DNA of 49,456 nt. It comes from Clostridia bacterium. GTDB lineage: Bacteria > Bacillota > Clostridia > Christensenellales > Aristaeellaceae. Numbering within the stretch: the first letter of the stretch is position 1; each line of letters starts with the position of its first letter. This document shows, piece by piece, positions 30,481-39,686 of the stretch. The position numbers were made by a program, and so were the translations under genes. The stretch lies in contig JAGBBA010000066.1 of NCBI GenBank assembly GCA_017938695.1, positions 1 through 49,456 of the forward strand. The letters are read 5' to 3'. The notes under the pieces were generated by a model, which saw only the letters and a list, made by a program, of their open reading frames with translations, made no database searches and was not told the DNA's origin.

Positions 30481-32880
30481 ATGGCAGGGAAAAAGCAGGT
30501 GATCAAGCGGGGTATTCTTATCACGGCCATGATTGCCGCCCTGGCACTGGCTGGCTATGCCTGGTTTTATTTTGATGTCCCCTCCTGGCAGACCCTGGAT
30601 ACCACCAAGCTTACCAACCTGGCGCAGACCGGTGCCATTTACGATATGAACGGCGATTACGTCACCACCCTAGTGGGCACGGAGAACCGCACCGTGATCG
30701 ACATGGACGATCTCCCCCGCCATGTGGTGGATGCCTTTCTCGCCGCCGAAGACCTGCGGTTTTACAAGCATCCCGGCTTTGACCTGACCCGTATCTTCGG
30801 CGCAGTGCTATCCAACCTACGTTCCGGCGGATACAGCCAGGGGGCCAGCACCATCACCCAGCAGCTGGTGAAGCTCTCCCACCTGTCCAGCCAGAAGACC
30901 ATCGCCCGAAAGCTGGAGGAAATCTGGCTGGCCCTGCAATTGGAACAGCAGTACGAGAAGGACGATATTCTGGAAATGTACCTGAACTTTATCTATTTTG
31001 GGCAGGGTGCCTATGGCATCCAGGCAGCAGCCCAGGTCACCTTCGGCCTGGATGCAAAGGAGCTCTCCCCTGCCCAGGCCGCCACCCTGGCCGCAGCCAT
31101 CAAGGCACCTTCCAGTTACAGCATCCAGACCGCCCCCAAGGCCAACGCCGAGCGGCGGCAATACATCCTGGGCGTGATGCACCAGGAGGGCATGCTGACC
31201 CGTGAAGCCTACGACGCCGCCCTGCAGGAAGAAGTCGCCCCCGTGCAGGATCACGCCATCGCTACGGCCTACGGCTGGTTTGTGGACGCTGTGCTGGACG
31301 AGGCCGAACTGCAGCTGGACATTTCCGCCGAAACCCTGCTGGCCGGTGGCTACCGCATCGAAACCACCCTGGACCCCGGCATGCAGTCCATCCTGGATGA
31401 ACAGTCTGCCCAGAAGAATGTCTTCCCGGCCAATGCCAAAGACGGCACGCCCGTGCAGTCCGCCGCTGCCTGCGTGGACACCCACACCGGGGCCGTGCGG
31501 GCCATCGTCGGCGGCCGAGAATACACCACGCGCCGCGGCCTGAACCGTGCCACCCAGCTGCGCCGCCAGCCCGGCTCCGCGCTGAAGCCCCTGGCGGTGT
31601 ACGCCCCTGCCATGGAATACGCCGGATGGACCACCGCCAGCGTGGTGCTGGACGAGCCCACCAACTTCAACGGCTACCGCCCCAAGAATGCTGGCAATGC
31701 CTACTACGGCAACGTCACCGTGCGGCAAGCACTGAAGAACAGCCTGAACATCCCTGCCGTGAAGGTGATGCAGTCCATCGGTGTGGAAAGCAGCCGCCGG
31801 TACCTGCAAAGCGTGGGCATCCCCCTGGACGACAGGGACTGGAACCTCTCCCTGGCTCTGGGCAGCATGACCTACGGCGCATCGCCGGTGCAGATGGCCG
31901 CCGCGTACATCCCCTTTGCCAACGGCGGCACCTACTACGCGCCTTATTTCATCGAGCGCATTACCGACCTGAATGGCAAGGTGGTCTACCAGCATCAGGA
32001 TAGCGGCACCCGGGTGCTATCGCCCCAAAACGCTTATCTGATGACCAGCCTGCTGAAAACGGTGATCACCTCCGGCACGGGCACGCGGCTCAACAGCGCA
32101 GGTACCCCCGTGGCTGGCAAGACCGGCACCGTCAACATGACCGGCGGCGGCAACCGTGACGCCTGGATGAACGCCTACACCCCCGACCTGTCCACCGCCG
32201 TGTGGATGGGCTACGACCAGCCGGACAACAACCACCGCCTGCCCAACAGCGTCAGCGGCGGCACCAATCCGGCCAGCCTGGCCAGGAATTTCCTCCGCGC
32301 CTACTACACCGGCCGCGCCACCCCGGATTTTGCCCGGCCCAAAGGCATCGTATCGGTGGAGATCGACAAAAAGGCCATCGAGTGGAAGGGCGAGCCCATG
32401 CTGGCAACCGCCCTCACCCCCAAGGCCTACCGCACCACCGAGCTTTTCGCCGCTGGCAATCAGCCCACCAAAAAGAGTGACGTGTGGTCCGCGCCGCCCT
32501 CGGCAAAATCCTTCTACGTCACGCATAATGAAGGCGGCCTGCCCGTGCTGGTCATCGAGCCCAGCAGCACCGCCGTCTACCGGGTGCAGCGCGATGCCAT
32601 CGGCGAGAGCTTCATCCTCACCGAGCTCCGCGGCACCCCCGGGCAAACCCTGTATTTCACCGATACCAAGGCCCGCGCTGGCGTAACCTACACCTACCGC
32701 GTCATCCCCGTCCACGCCGAGCTGCTGGACAACGGCGTGCTGCTGGAGGGCCTGCAAAGCGTGCAGGTCGCCCGCGTGAAGGATAGCGGCAGCAACCTGG
32801 GCAACTGGCTGCGCAACCTGTTTGGCCGGGACGAAGAGGAAGACGAAGGCGACAGGCCTGCTTCCCTTTTCACGCCGTAA
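30481..32880 (+). CDS. Class A penicillin-binding protein (PBP1A type)
   Basis: Bifunctional peptidoglycan synthase of 799 residues. It has a short N-terminal tail and membrane span (about 9-32). The glycosyltransferase domain carries catalytic Glu90 in AAEDLRFYKHPG and GGYSQGASTITQQLVK. The transpeptidase has SALK with Ser366, SLN at 421-423 and KTG at 547-549. A C-terminal region (about 640-770) reads like a fibronectin-III-type beta domain (YRVQRDAIGESF, TYTYRVIP). GCAGGAGGG sets ATG 30481. It is transcribed alone, divergent from the binding protein operon and convergent with ftsZ. I found no clear promoter. Confidence 0.95.
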   Translation: MAGKKQVIKRGILITAMIAALALAGYAWFYFDVPSWQTLDTTKLTNLAQTGAIYDMNGDYVTTLVGTENRTVIDMDDLPRHVVDAFLAAEDLRFYKHPGFDLTRIFGAVLSNLRSGGYSQGASTITQQLVKLSHLSSQKTIARKLEEIWLALQLEQQYEKDDILEMYLNFIYFGQGAYGIQAAAQVTFGLDAKELSPAQAATLAAAIKAPSSYSIQTAPKANAERRQYILGVMHQEGMLTREAYDAALQEEVAPVQDHAIATAYGWFVDAVLDEAELQLDISAETLLAGGYRIETTLDPGMQSILDEQSAQKNVFPANAKDGTPVQSAAACVDTHTGAVRAIVGGREYTTRRGLNRATQLRRQPGSALKPLAVYAPAMEYAGWTTASVVLDEPTNFNGYRPKNAGNAYYGNVTVRQALKNSLNIPAVKVMQSIGVESSRRYLQSVGIPLDDRDWNLSLALGSMTYGASPVQMAAAYIPFANGGTYYAPYFIERITDLNGKVVYQHQDSGTRVLSPQNAYLMTSLLKTVITSGTGTRLNSAGTPVAGKTGTVNMTGGGNRDAWMNAYTPDLSTAVWMGYDQPDNNHRLPNSVSGGTNPASLARNFLRAYYTGRATPDFARPKGIVSVEIDKKAIEWKGEPMLATALTPKAYRTTELFAAGNQPTKKSDVWSAPPSAKSFYVTHNEGGLPVLVIEPSSTAVYRVQRDAIGESFILTELRGTPGQTLYFTDTKARAGVTYTYRVIPVHAELLDNGVLLEGLQSVQVARVKDSGSNLGNWLRNLFGRDEEEDEGDRPASLFTP

Positions 32881-32885
32881 GCACA

Positions 32886-32916
32886 CAAAAACGGGAGAGC
32901 CTTCGCTCTCCCGTTC
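32886..32916 (-). terminator. Terminator of the dcw cluster
   Basis: Arms ACGGGAGAGC/GCTCTCCCGT. Reading from ftsZ, the stem is followed by TTTTTG. It also closes the convergent PBP gene, where the T-run is poorer. Confidence 0.88.
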
Positions 32917-32989
32917 AATATTGTTTTCTCGCAGAGCTCAACCCTGGCCACGCACCCGTCCGTCGGAAATGGGTGCGGGCACCGCCCGC

Positions 32990-34459
32990 TTACTTCTTAC
33001 GGCGCAGGAAGGCAGGAATGCCGCGCTGATCCTGCTCCATGGCGTTGTTCTGCACGGGCATCTGGCCCACGGGCTGAACAGGCATGGTGTCAGCATTCAC
33101 GCCCTGCTGGGGATTGTTGAACGCGGGGGTGTAGGGCTGCTGGGGCTGGTTGCCAAACAGCTGGGACTGGCCGTAGGTCTGGGTTGCCTGCTGGGGCTGC
33201 TGCACAGGCTGCACGGGAGCAGTCTGCTGCTGGTAGCCGAAGCCCTGCTGATAGCCGCCCATGGCCGGGGTGGGCACGCCCATGGAAGGACGGGCAGCCG
33301 CGAAGCCGGTCTGCTCAGGCTCGGAGAAAGAGGTCTGGTAGGCAGCCTCTTCACACTCGCCAGCGGCAGCGGGGGTGGCAGGACGGGCAGGAGCTGCGGC
33401 AAAGCTGCCGAAGCTGGTGCCGGAGGTGTAGTTGGAGCCGAACAGACGCTCCTTCTCGATCTCACGGGGCTTCTTAGCGGGCTCCTTGGGAGGGAAAGGG
33501 GTCTTTTCGAAACCGGTAGCGATCACGGTGATGCGCACCTCGTCGCCCATGGTTTCGTCGATGCCGGCACCGAAGATGATGTTGGCCTCGGGATCGGCGG
33601 CCTGCATCACCAGGTTGGCGGCTTCGTTGATGTCAACAATGGAGATGTCCTCGCCACCGGTGATGTTGATCAGCACAGCGCGGGCACCGTCGATGTTGGT
33701 CTCCAGCAGGGGGCTGGAAATGGCATTCTTGGCAGCCTCAACCATGCGATTCTCGCCCTTGCCGGTGCCAATGCCCATGTGGGCCATGCCGCCGGATTCC
33801 ATTACGGTCTTCACGTCGGCAAAGTCCAGGTTGATCAGCGCAGGCACAGCGATCAGGTCGCTGATGCCCTGGATGCCCTGGCGCAGCACGTCATCGGCGA
33901 TGCGGAAGGCTTCCAGCATGGTGGTACCCTTGCTTACCACCTGCAGCAGACGGTCGTTGGGGATCACCACCAGGGTGTCCACGCGCTGCTTCAGGTCAGC
34001 AATGCCCATTTCGGCATTCTTCATGCGCTGCTTGCCCTCGAAAGCGAAGGGCTTAGTGACCACGGAGATGGTCAGGGCACCCAGGTCGCGGGCGACCTCG
34101 GCCACCACGGGAGCCGCACCAGTGCCGGTGCCGCCGCCCATACCGGCGGTAACGAAAACCAGGTCAGCACCGGCCAGAGCCTGAGCGATTTCCTCGCGGC
34201 TCTCTTCAGCGGCACGGCGGCCCACCTCAGGCACAGCACCTGCGCCCAGGCCCTTGGTCATCTTTTCACCGATCTGGATCTTGGTCTGGGCACCGCTCAT
34301 GGCCAGTGCCTGACGATCCGTGTTAATAGCAATGAACTCAACGCCGCGCAGGCCGGCATCCACCATGCGGTTCACGGCGTTGTTGCCACCGCCGCCGCAG
34401 CCTACGACCTTAATCGACGCAAAACTGCTGGTTTCAACGTCATTCTGGAACTCGATCAC
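32990..34459 (-). CDS. ftsZ: Cell division GTPase FtsZ with long Q/P-rich tail
   Basis: Tubulin-like protein forming the Z ring. The globular part spans about residues 1-320, with [12 protein letters not shown] near residue 18 and the tubulin signature [14 protein letters not shown] near residue 107. A disordered linker of about 150 residues follows, rich in Gln, Pro and Tyr ([17 protein letters not shown]), ending in the conserved partner-binding peptide IPAFLRRKK. The total of 489 residues compares with about 350-400 usually. I choose GTG 34459, seven bases after AGGAGG, over an in-frame ATG at 34498 that lies before the ribosome site. It follows ftsA by 51 bases. Confidence 0.97.
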   Translation of the reverse strand: MIEFQNDVETSSFASIKVVGCGGGGNNAVNRMVDAGLRGVEFIAINTDRQALAMSGAQTKIQIGEKMTKGLGAGAVPEVGRRAAEESREEIAQALAGADLVFVTAGMGGGTGTGAAPVVAEVARDLGALTISVVTKPFAFEGKQRMKNAEMGIADLKQRVDTLVVIPNDRLLQVVSKGTTMLEAFRIADDVLRQGIQGISDLIAVPALINLDFADVKTVMESGGMAHMGIGTGKGENRMVEAAKNAISSPLLETNIDGARAVLINITGGEDISIVDINEAANLVMQAADPEANIIFGAGIDETMGDEVRITVIATGFEKTPFPPKEPAKKPREIEKERLFGSNYTSGTSFGSFAAAPARPATPAAAGECEEAAYQTSFSEPEQTGFAAARPSMGVPTPAMGGYQQGFGYQQQTAPVQPVQQPQQATQTYGQSQLFGNQPQQPYTPAFNNPQQGVNADTMPVQPVGQMPVQNNAMEQDQRGIPAFLRRKK

Positions 34460-34510
34460 TTTGCATCCTCCTGACATAATTTGCATTGATCCGGCCATGC
34501 CGCGCTGTTA

Positions 34511-35707
34511 TCAGCCGCCCAGCAGACTGCGGAAGAAATCCTTCACCGCGCCGCCGAAGCCAGCGGACGGCTGGTGTTGTTGCTCAATGGTGTCGATGAT
34601 CAGATCCATCAGACCCAGGGTACTGGAGTATGCATGGCTGTTCATCTTGGTGGTACGCTTGGGTACGTCGCGCACGGGCTTGCCCAGGCGGTTGGACAGG
34701 TAGTCCTTGCCGCCGCGGTTGAAGCTCAGGCCGCCGCCGGTGAGGTAGATGTTGGACCAGTTGCCCAGCTTGATGCCGCTGTCGTCCAGGGCAGCCTGGA
34801 TCTCCTCGGCGATCTCGTCCACCCGGGCGGTGATGATCTCAGTTACCTCGTCGCGGGTAAAGGAGCGGGGCTTCTGCCCGTCCACACCGGGCAGGTCGTA
34901 GGTCTCCCCTGCTGCGCCGATGCCGTAAACATACTGACGCTTGATCTTCTCCTCGGCTTCCTTCAGCGGGATGTCCAGGCCGATGGCCAGGTCAGCCGCA
35001 ATGTTGCCGCCGCCGATCTCGATGGTCTTGTGGAAGATGAGCGCGTCGCCCTCCACAGCCATGACCTCGGTGTTCAGGTAACCCATGTCGATGAGCACCG
35101 CCGTGCGGTCGCGGTCTTCCTCGGGCAGGTAGAGCATCGCTTCGCCCGCCGGGGTGGAGTAGAAACCGTTGGCCGTCACACCGATCTGGGTGAGGCGGTT
35201 GTTGATCTCGTCCACGAAGAACTGGTTCGCCACCACGAAGGAGATCAGCGCGCTGAGCTCGCGGCCCTTCATGCCCACAGGCTCCAGGGTCTTTTTGCCA
35301 TCGTCCACCATAAACCAGGCGGGGCTGGAGTGCACCACGATGCCGGGCAGCGCGCCCAGATTTTCGGTGGCGGCACGGAAGATGGCCTTCACGTCGGAGG
35401 CGGACACCCGGGGATCCGGGCCCTTGAGGGACACGCGGGCCTCTGTGGCGTAGACCTTGGTGAACGCGCCGGGCACGCCCACATTGATCTCGCGCAGCTT
35501 GCGGTGGCTCTGCTTTTCTGCCTCGCTGATGGATTGACGGATCTTCTCATCCAGTTCGCCAGGGTTATTCCAGCCTTCCTCCAGGTATCCATCATAGGCC
35601 GCAATGCCTGCGCCCACGATGTCACAGCGTTGACTGCCGCTGTTTTCGGCGACCAGGGTGACGATCTTGCTCGTCCCGAAATCAATGGCCGCTACCGTGG
35701 TCTTCAT
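34511..35707 (-). CDS. ftsA: Cell division protein FtsA
   Basis: Actin-like protein that anchors FtsZ to the membrane, 398 residues. It opens with AAIDFGTSKIVTLVA (phosphate 1). A 1C-domain region follows phosphate 1, and IDMGYLNTEVMAVEGD near residue 210 takes the place of the usual DIGGGTTD phosphate-2 motif. IYLTGGGLSFNRGG near residue 322 is the adenosine motif. The C-terminal amphipathic helix VKDFFRSLLGG is the membrane anchor. The phosphate-2 motif is atypical (DMGYLNTE), which may affect ATP use. The start ATG has only a modest GAGAGACC site. It has its own promoter 130 bases upstream, separating ftsA-ftsZ from the rest of the cluster. Confidence 0.95.
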   Translation of the reverse strand: MKTTVAAIDFGTSKIVTLVAENSGSQRCDIVGAGIAAYDGYLEEGWNNPGELDEKIRQSISEAEKQSHRKLREINVGVPGAFTKVYATEARVSLKGPDPRVSASDVKAIFRAATENLGALPGIVVHSSPAWFMVDDGKKTLEPVGMKGRELSALISFVVANQFFVDEINNRLTQIGVTANGFYSTPAGEAMLYLPEEDRDRTAVLIDMGYLNTEVMAVEGDALIFHKTIEIGGGNIAADLAIGLDIPLKEAEEKIKRQYVYGIGAAGETYDLPGVDGQKPRSFTRDEVTEIITARVDEIAEEIQAALDDSGIKLGNWSNIYLTGGGLSFNRGGKDYLSNRLGKPVRDVPKRTTKMNSHAYSSTLGLMDLIIDTIEQQHQPSAGFGGAVKDFFRSLLGG

Positions 35708-35838
35708 AGGTCTCTCATACCCCCTGTTTCCTGCCGGGCGGCAGTGCCGAAGCCCTTTGCAGGAAGAACTTTACTGGATCATGCCTGACGTGCAAATGCC
35801 AACAGGCACACTATTACTTATCCAATATACCATTGTCT

Positions 35839-35867
35839 ATTATAATCGCTTTTCCGCTTGATTGCAA
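35839..35867 (-). promoter_or_regulatory. Promoter of ftsA-ftsZ
   Basis: Minus strand: TTGCAA (35867-35862), 17-base spacer, TATAAT (35844-35839). The hexamers and spacing are the same as in the mraZ promoter. Confidence 0.8.
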
Positions 35868-35928
35868 GTGTTTTCCAACCCAAATAAGGCAGAATATCAC
35901 TTTTTTCGCAATATTTCTGTAAATTTTG

Positions 35929-37068
35929 TTAGGATTCCGGTATGTATGTGGGGTTCACCGGGGTACTCACGTCCACCGTGCCGCCCTCATACCCTTCCCG
36001 GGTCAGGTGATCCAATGTCAGCAGCATGGAGCGCAGCTTGGCATGCAGGTTCTCCGCCGCACCCAGGCGCACCGTGAAGTCATCAGATACGATGAATAGG
36101 TTGTCCATGTTGGACAGATCCAATTCCTTTACACGGTCCAGCGCGCTCATCACCTTCAATTCGACAAGCACCTCGGTAAATGCCTTCATCTGGGAGGCGT
36201 TGTTGAGCATCAGCGTCTGGCCCACGCGGCAGTCGTGGATGTCCATACCAGCCACGTTCACCAGGCCGGTGTCGGCCTCTGTGTCCAGGGATTCCTCCAG
36301 CACCATGCCACGATTGTCCATGGTGTACAGAATGCCGCAGTATTTCACCGCAGCCGCCGGAACGCGCTCGCGCACCTGCAGAACGATCTTGTCCGGCAGC
36401 TGCTTCTCCACGCAGATGAAGGACAGGTACCGGTTGCTTTCGATGTTCCGCTCCACCACGTCGTCGTCGATGGAGAAGGTGTTCATCCCTTCCGCAATGC
36501 CGGACAGGGCGATGATCTCCTTTTCCGGAATGGTGATGCCGCCCTGCACGGTGATATCCCGCACCTGGAACACAGCACCGTACACCAGGCCGCCCACCGC
36601 CACCAGCACCACCAGGATCAGGATCACCCAGCGGATGGTGTGGCTCTCGGCCTTGCGGTTGGGCTGCTGCTTATCGTGGCGGCCGTTTTTGCGCGTAGCT
36701 TGCACCTCGTCCCAGAAGCGGTCCTCCCGGTTGTACAGGTGGTCGCTGCGCTCGTCCCGGAGCTCCGGGGCTTCCGAGGGCTCGTCAAAGGGATCCACCG
36801 GGCCCGTGGCCCAGGGATTGCTCGGGGTGGGGGCCGCACTGGGCTGGGGCGGATAGCCCTGCCAGGCTTGTCCACCCGTGGGAGCCCAGGGCTGGTTCCC
36901 CTGCCCCGGATAGCTCTGCTGGTAGCCCGTATGCTGCTGTGTTGCCTGATAGGGCGGCTCCTCACGGGTGCCCAGGGGCTTCTGTGCCCGCTCGGTACCG
37001 TCGCCGCTCCAGGCAGAGGGGCGGCTCCTTGTTGTGCCCTGCTGATTCATCTGCCAGTTGGGTTCCAT
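35929..37068 (-). CDS. divIB: Cell division protein FtsQ/DivIB with long Q/P-rich N-terminus
   Basis: Bitopic division protein of the FtsQ-FtsL-FtsB complex, 379 residues. The cytoplasmic part is about 140 residues, far longer than usual, and rich in Gln, Pro, Tyr and Gly (HTGYQQSYPGQGNQPW). One membrane span lies at about 143-165. A POTRA domain follows (FQVRDITVQGGITIPEKEI), then a beta domain (YCGILYTMDNRGMVLEES). AAAGGAGG precedes ATG 37068. The N-terminal composition resembles the FtsZ linker encoded three genes on. Function is known from the family; the extension is unexplained. Confidence 0.93.
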   Translation of the reverse strand: MEPNWQMNQQGTTRSRPSAWSGDGTERAQKPLGTREEPPYQATQQHTGYQQSYPGQGNQPWAPTGGQAWQGYPPQPSAAPTPSNPWATGPVDPFDEPSEAPELRDERSDHLYNREDRFWDEVQATRKNGRHDKQQPNRKAESHTIRWVILILVVLVAVGGLVYGAVFQVRDITVQGGITIPEKEIIALSGIAEGMNTFSIDDDVVERNIESNRYLSFICVEKQLPDKIVLQVRERVPAAAVKYCGILYTMDNRGMVLEESLDTEADTGLVNVAGMDIHDCRVGQTLMLNNASQMKAFTEVLVELKVMSALDRVKELDLSNMDNLFIVSDDFTVRLGAAENLHAKLRSMLLTLDHLTREGYEGGTVDVSTPVNPTYIPES

Positions 37069-37086
37069 GGGCCGTGCCTCCTTTGC

Positions 37087-38343
37087 TTAACCTTTCGTTC
37101 GTTTGATCTTCGCGCCCAGCGCGGTAAGCTGATCCTCCAGGTGGTCATAGCCCCGGTCGATCAGGTTGGCCTGCTCCACCTGGGTCACGCCCTGGGCCTT
37201 GAGCCCGGCCAGCACCAGTGCCGCGCCGCCCCGCAGGTCGCGGGCCGTGACCCGTGCGCCGTAGAGCTGCTCCACGCCCTGCACCACGGCGGTTCTGCCG
37301 CTGCACAGGATGCGCGCGCCCATACGGTTCAGGTCGCCTGCGTGGGTGAACCTGTTTTCAAATACATTCTCCACCACCACGCCCATTCCCTGCGCCACGG
37401 ATTCCAGGGCCAGCATCTGCACCTGCATATCCGTAGGGAAACCAGGATGGGGCTGGGTTTGCAATTGGCCAAAGGCCCTGAGCCTCTCCGGGGCCTTCAG
37501 GTGCAGGAAGGCCGGTTCCTCGTGAATGGTGCAGCCCATCTCCCGCAGCTTGCTCAGCACAGCCACCATGTCCCCTTCCGGGGCGTTGGTGAGCTCGATC
37601 TCGCCGCCGGTGATGGCCGCTGCGGCCAGCAGCGTTCCGGCCACGATGCGGTCCGGCATGGGCGTATAGGTCACGCCGTGCAGCTTCTTCACGCCGGTAA
37701 TTTCAATGGTCTGGCTGCCAGCACCGCGCACCTGGCCGCCCATGGCGTTGATGAACCGCTGCAAATCAACGATCTCCGGCTCCCGGGCGGCGTTGTGGAT
37801 GGTGGTCACGCCAGGCAGAAGCACAGCGGCCATCATCACATTCTCCGTAGCACCCACGCTGGGATAGTCAAAATAGGCGTCCCCGGAGCGCATCTGCGAG
37901 CCGTCGCAGTGGATCAGCCCGCCCTCCTCATTCACCTGCACACCCAGGCTGCGCAGCCCGTGAAGGTGCAGATCGATGGGCCGCAGACCGATCTCGCAGC
38001 CGCCGGGATATGTAACCGTTGCCTTGCGGAACCGGGACAGGATCGGCCCCAGCAGAAAGATGGACGAGCGGATCTGCTTGGAGAGCCGGTCGGGCATCTC
38101 CCAGCCGTGCAGGCTGCCGCTGTGCACACGCATGCACCGGCCCTGCTTTTCCACCTGGCAGCCCAGGATGGTCAGGATCTCCGCCATGTTCTCTGCATCG
38201 GTGATATGCGGCACATCCGTCAAATTCACCGCATCTTCCGTCAATATGGACGCCGCCAGAATGGGCAGCACCGCATTCTTGGCTGTATCCACCTTCAGCG
38301 CGCCTTCCAATTTACGACCGCCTTCCACCAGGAAAGCCTCCAT
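37087..38343 (-). CDS. murA: UDP-N-acetylglucosamine 1-carboxyvinyltransferase MurA
   Basis: First committed enzyme of peptidoglycan precursor synthesis, adding enolpyruvate to UDP-GlcNAc; 418 residues. TAKNAVLPILAASIL near residue 22 carries the conserved Lys-Asn pair. GGCEIGLRPIDLHLHGL near residue 114 holds the catalytic, fosfomycin-target cysteine. NMGGQV-type loops follow (INAMGGQVRGAGS). The ATG at 38343 is preferred over a GTG three codons upstream because GGGAGGTG then has proper spacing. A palindrome array lies between it and ftsW. It ends 18 bases before divIB. Confidence 0.96.
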   Translation of the reverse strand: MEAFLVEGGRKLEGALKVDTAKNAVLPILAASILTEDAVNLTDVPHITDAENMAEILTILGCQVEKQGRCMRVHSGSLHGWEMPDRLSKQIRSSIFLLGPILSRFRKATVTYPGGCEIGLRPIDLHLHGLRSLGVQVNEEGGLIHCDGSQMRSGDAYFDYPSVGATENVMMAAVLLPGVTTIHNAAREPEIVDLQRFINAMGGQVRGAGSQTIEITGVKKLHGVTYTPMPDRIVAGTLLAAAAITGGEIELTNAPEGDMVAVLSKLREMGCTIHEEPAFLHLKAPERLRAFGQLQTQPHPGFPTDMQVQMLALESVAQGMGVVVENVFENRFTHAGDLNRMGARILCSGRTAVVQGVEQLYGARVTARDLRGGAALVLAGLKAQGVTQVEQANLIDRGYDHLEDQLTALGAKIKRTKG

Positions 38344-38384
38344 CGCACCCACCTCCCGATCAACTGCTTCAGCCTATGCAGTCG

Positions 38385-38504
38385 TTGGGAATTGGTGCGC
38401 CAGAGAGGGCTCCGCCCTCTCTGGACTCTCCTGCCAGGGCTTCCAGCCCTGGACCTGGGCAAAGGGTCTTCGACCCTCTGCACTCCCTTTTTGGGTGCGT
38501 GGGC
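38385..38504. repeat. Palindrome array between ftsW and murA
   Basis: Read on the plus strand: CCAGAGAGGGC/GCCCTCTCTGG (about 38400-38424), CCAGGGC/GCCCTGG (about 38433-38452), AGGGTC/GACCCT (about 38465-38478), then CTCCCTTTTTGGG. The same linkers occur as in the arrays after obgE, PBP2 and rodA. Its orientation is opposite to the surrounding genes. murG usually follows ftsW in related clusters and is absent here. Confidence 0.8.
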
Positions 38505-38505
38505 G

Positions 38506-39657
38506 TTAGGTCTCCATGCGGCCGGCGGTGCGGGAGATGTTCAGCAGGATGCCCACGGCGGCCATGGTGATGGAGATGGACGTGCCGCCTGCGGAGAAGA
38601 AGGGCAACGGCAGGCCGGTGGTGGGCAGGATGCCGATGACCACGCCCATGTTGAGGAAGGCCTGCACGGTGATGGAGCAAGTGATGCCTGCGGCCAGCAG
38701 CGCGCCGAACTTGTCGCGGCAGCGGGTAGCGATGCGCATCCCGGCCAGCATGAAGGCGATGAACATGGCGATCACCGCCAGGCACCCGGCAAAACCGAAG
38801 TCCTCGCCCACGATGGCGAAGATGAAGTCGCTTTCGGGGTATGGCAGGTAGGCGTACTTTTGGCGGCCCATGCCCAGACCCATGCCGAACAGTCCGCCCG
38901 AGCCAAAGGCGATCAGGGACTGTGCCAGCTGGTAGCCCTCGTCGTTCATTTTGGCGAAGGGGTCAGTGAAGGACAGAAGCCGCTCCCGGCGGTAAGGGGC
39001 ACTCCAGGCGTAGAAGCCGCCCACGCCGATGCCGCCGATAAGCATCAGCAGAATGTGCTTCCACTTGGCCCCGGCGATGATGATCAGGATCAAGCTGGTG
39101 ATCAGGATACTGCCGGCGGTGGACAGGTTGGGCTGCTGCAAAATCAGCAGGAACACCACCCCAGGCACCAGCAGCACCGGCACAATGCCGAAGATCAGCG
39201 ATTTGATGCGCTTGCCCCGGTAGGTCAGGGTGGTGGCCATGTAAAGCACCACTGCCAGCTTGGCAAACTCCGAGGGCTGGAAGCTCATCCCGGCAATACT
39301 CAGCCAGCGGCGGGAGCCGTTCAGATACACGCCCACGCCGGGGATGATCACCAGCACCAGCAGCACCGCGCTGATGCCCAGCGCGCCGATCACCACCCAG
39401 GTGTCGCGCCAGAAGCGGTAGGGTATCCGGCTGGTGACCACCATGGCGGCTGTGCCCAAAGCAATGCCGATAAGCTGCTTCTTCACCTCGCCCAGCGGGT
39501 CGCCCCTGTCCTGGGCTGTGTAGTAGGTGGCAGAAAATAGAATCAGCAATCCCGCGAGCAGCAGCATGATGAGCACAGCCACCAGGGTGCCGTCCACGGG
39601 ATTGAGCTTCGTCTTGCGTGCATGAATGGTCTTTTGTGCGCTGGCATTTTGCAGCAT
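38506..39657 (-). CDS. ftsW: SEDS septal glycosyltransferase FtsW
   Basis: Polytopic lipid II polymerase of the divisome, 383 residues with ten predicted spans. FtsW features: YLNGSRRWLSIAGMSFQPSE near residue 113, GYQLAQSLIAFGSGGLFG near residue 242, YLPYPESDFIFAIVGEDFGF near residue 266, and TTGLPLPFFSAGGTS near the end. ESDFIFA and the dcw position separate it from RodA. AAAGGAAC precedes the ATG. It could serve both vegetative division and sporulation (SpoVE role), since no second copy is visible in this cluster. Confidence 0.96.
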   Translation of the reverse strand: MLQNASAQKTIHARKTKLNPVDGTLVAVLIMLLLAGLLILFSATYYTAQDRGDPLGEVKKQLIGIALGTAAMVVTSRIPYRFWRDTWVVIGALGISAVLLVLVIIPGVGVYLNGSRRWLSIAGMSFQPSEFAKLAVVLYMATTLTYRGKRIKSLIFGIVPVLLVPGVVFLLILQQPNLSTAGSILITSLILIIIAGAKWKHILLMLIGGIGVGGFYAWSAPYRRERLLSFTDPFAKMNDEGYQLAQSLIAFGSGGLFGMGLGMGRQKYAYLPYPESDFIFAIVGEDFGFAGCLAVIAMFIAFMLAGMRIATRCRDKFGALLAAGITCSITVQAFLNMGVVIGILPTTGLPLPFFSAGGTSISITMAAVGILLNISRTAGRMET

Positions 39658-39686
39658 AGGCCGTTCCTTTCAGCGCAAGACAGAGA

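Noticed and set aside
34460-34498. Upstream ATG start for ftsZ
   Set aside because: It would place the AGGAGG ribosome site inside the coding region; GTG 34459 is correctly spaced and matches the normal FtsZ N-terminus.
36235-39540. A 1101-residue plus-strand open frame across ftsQ, murA and ftsW
   Set aside because: It is antisense to three certain genes, has a His/Gln/Gly-rich composition typical of the complement of GC-rich codons, and lacks a ribosome site or domain.
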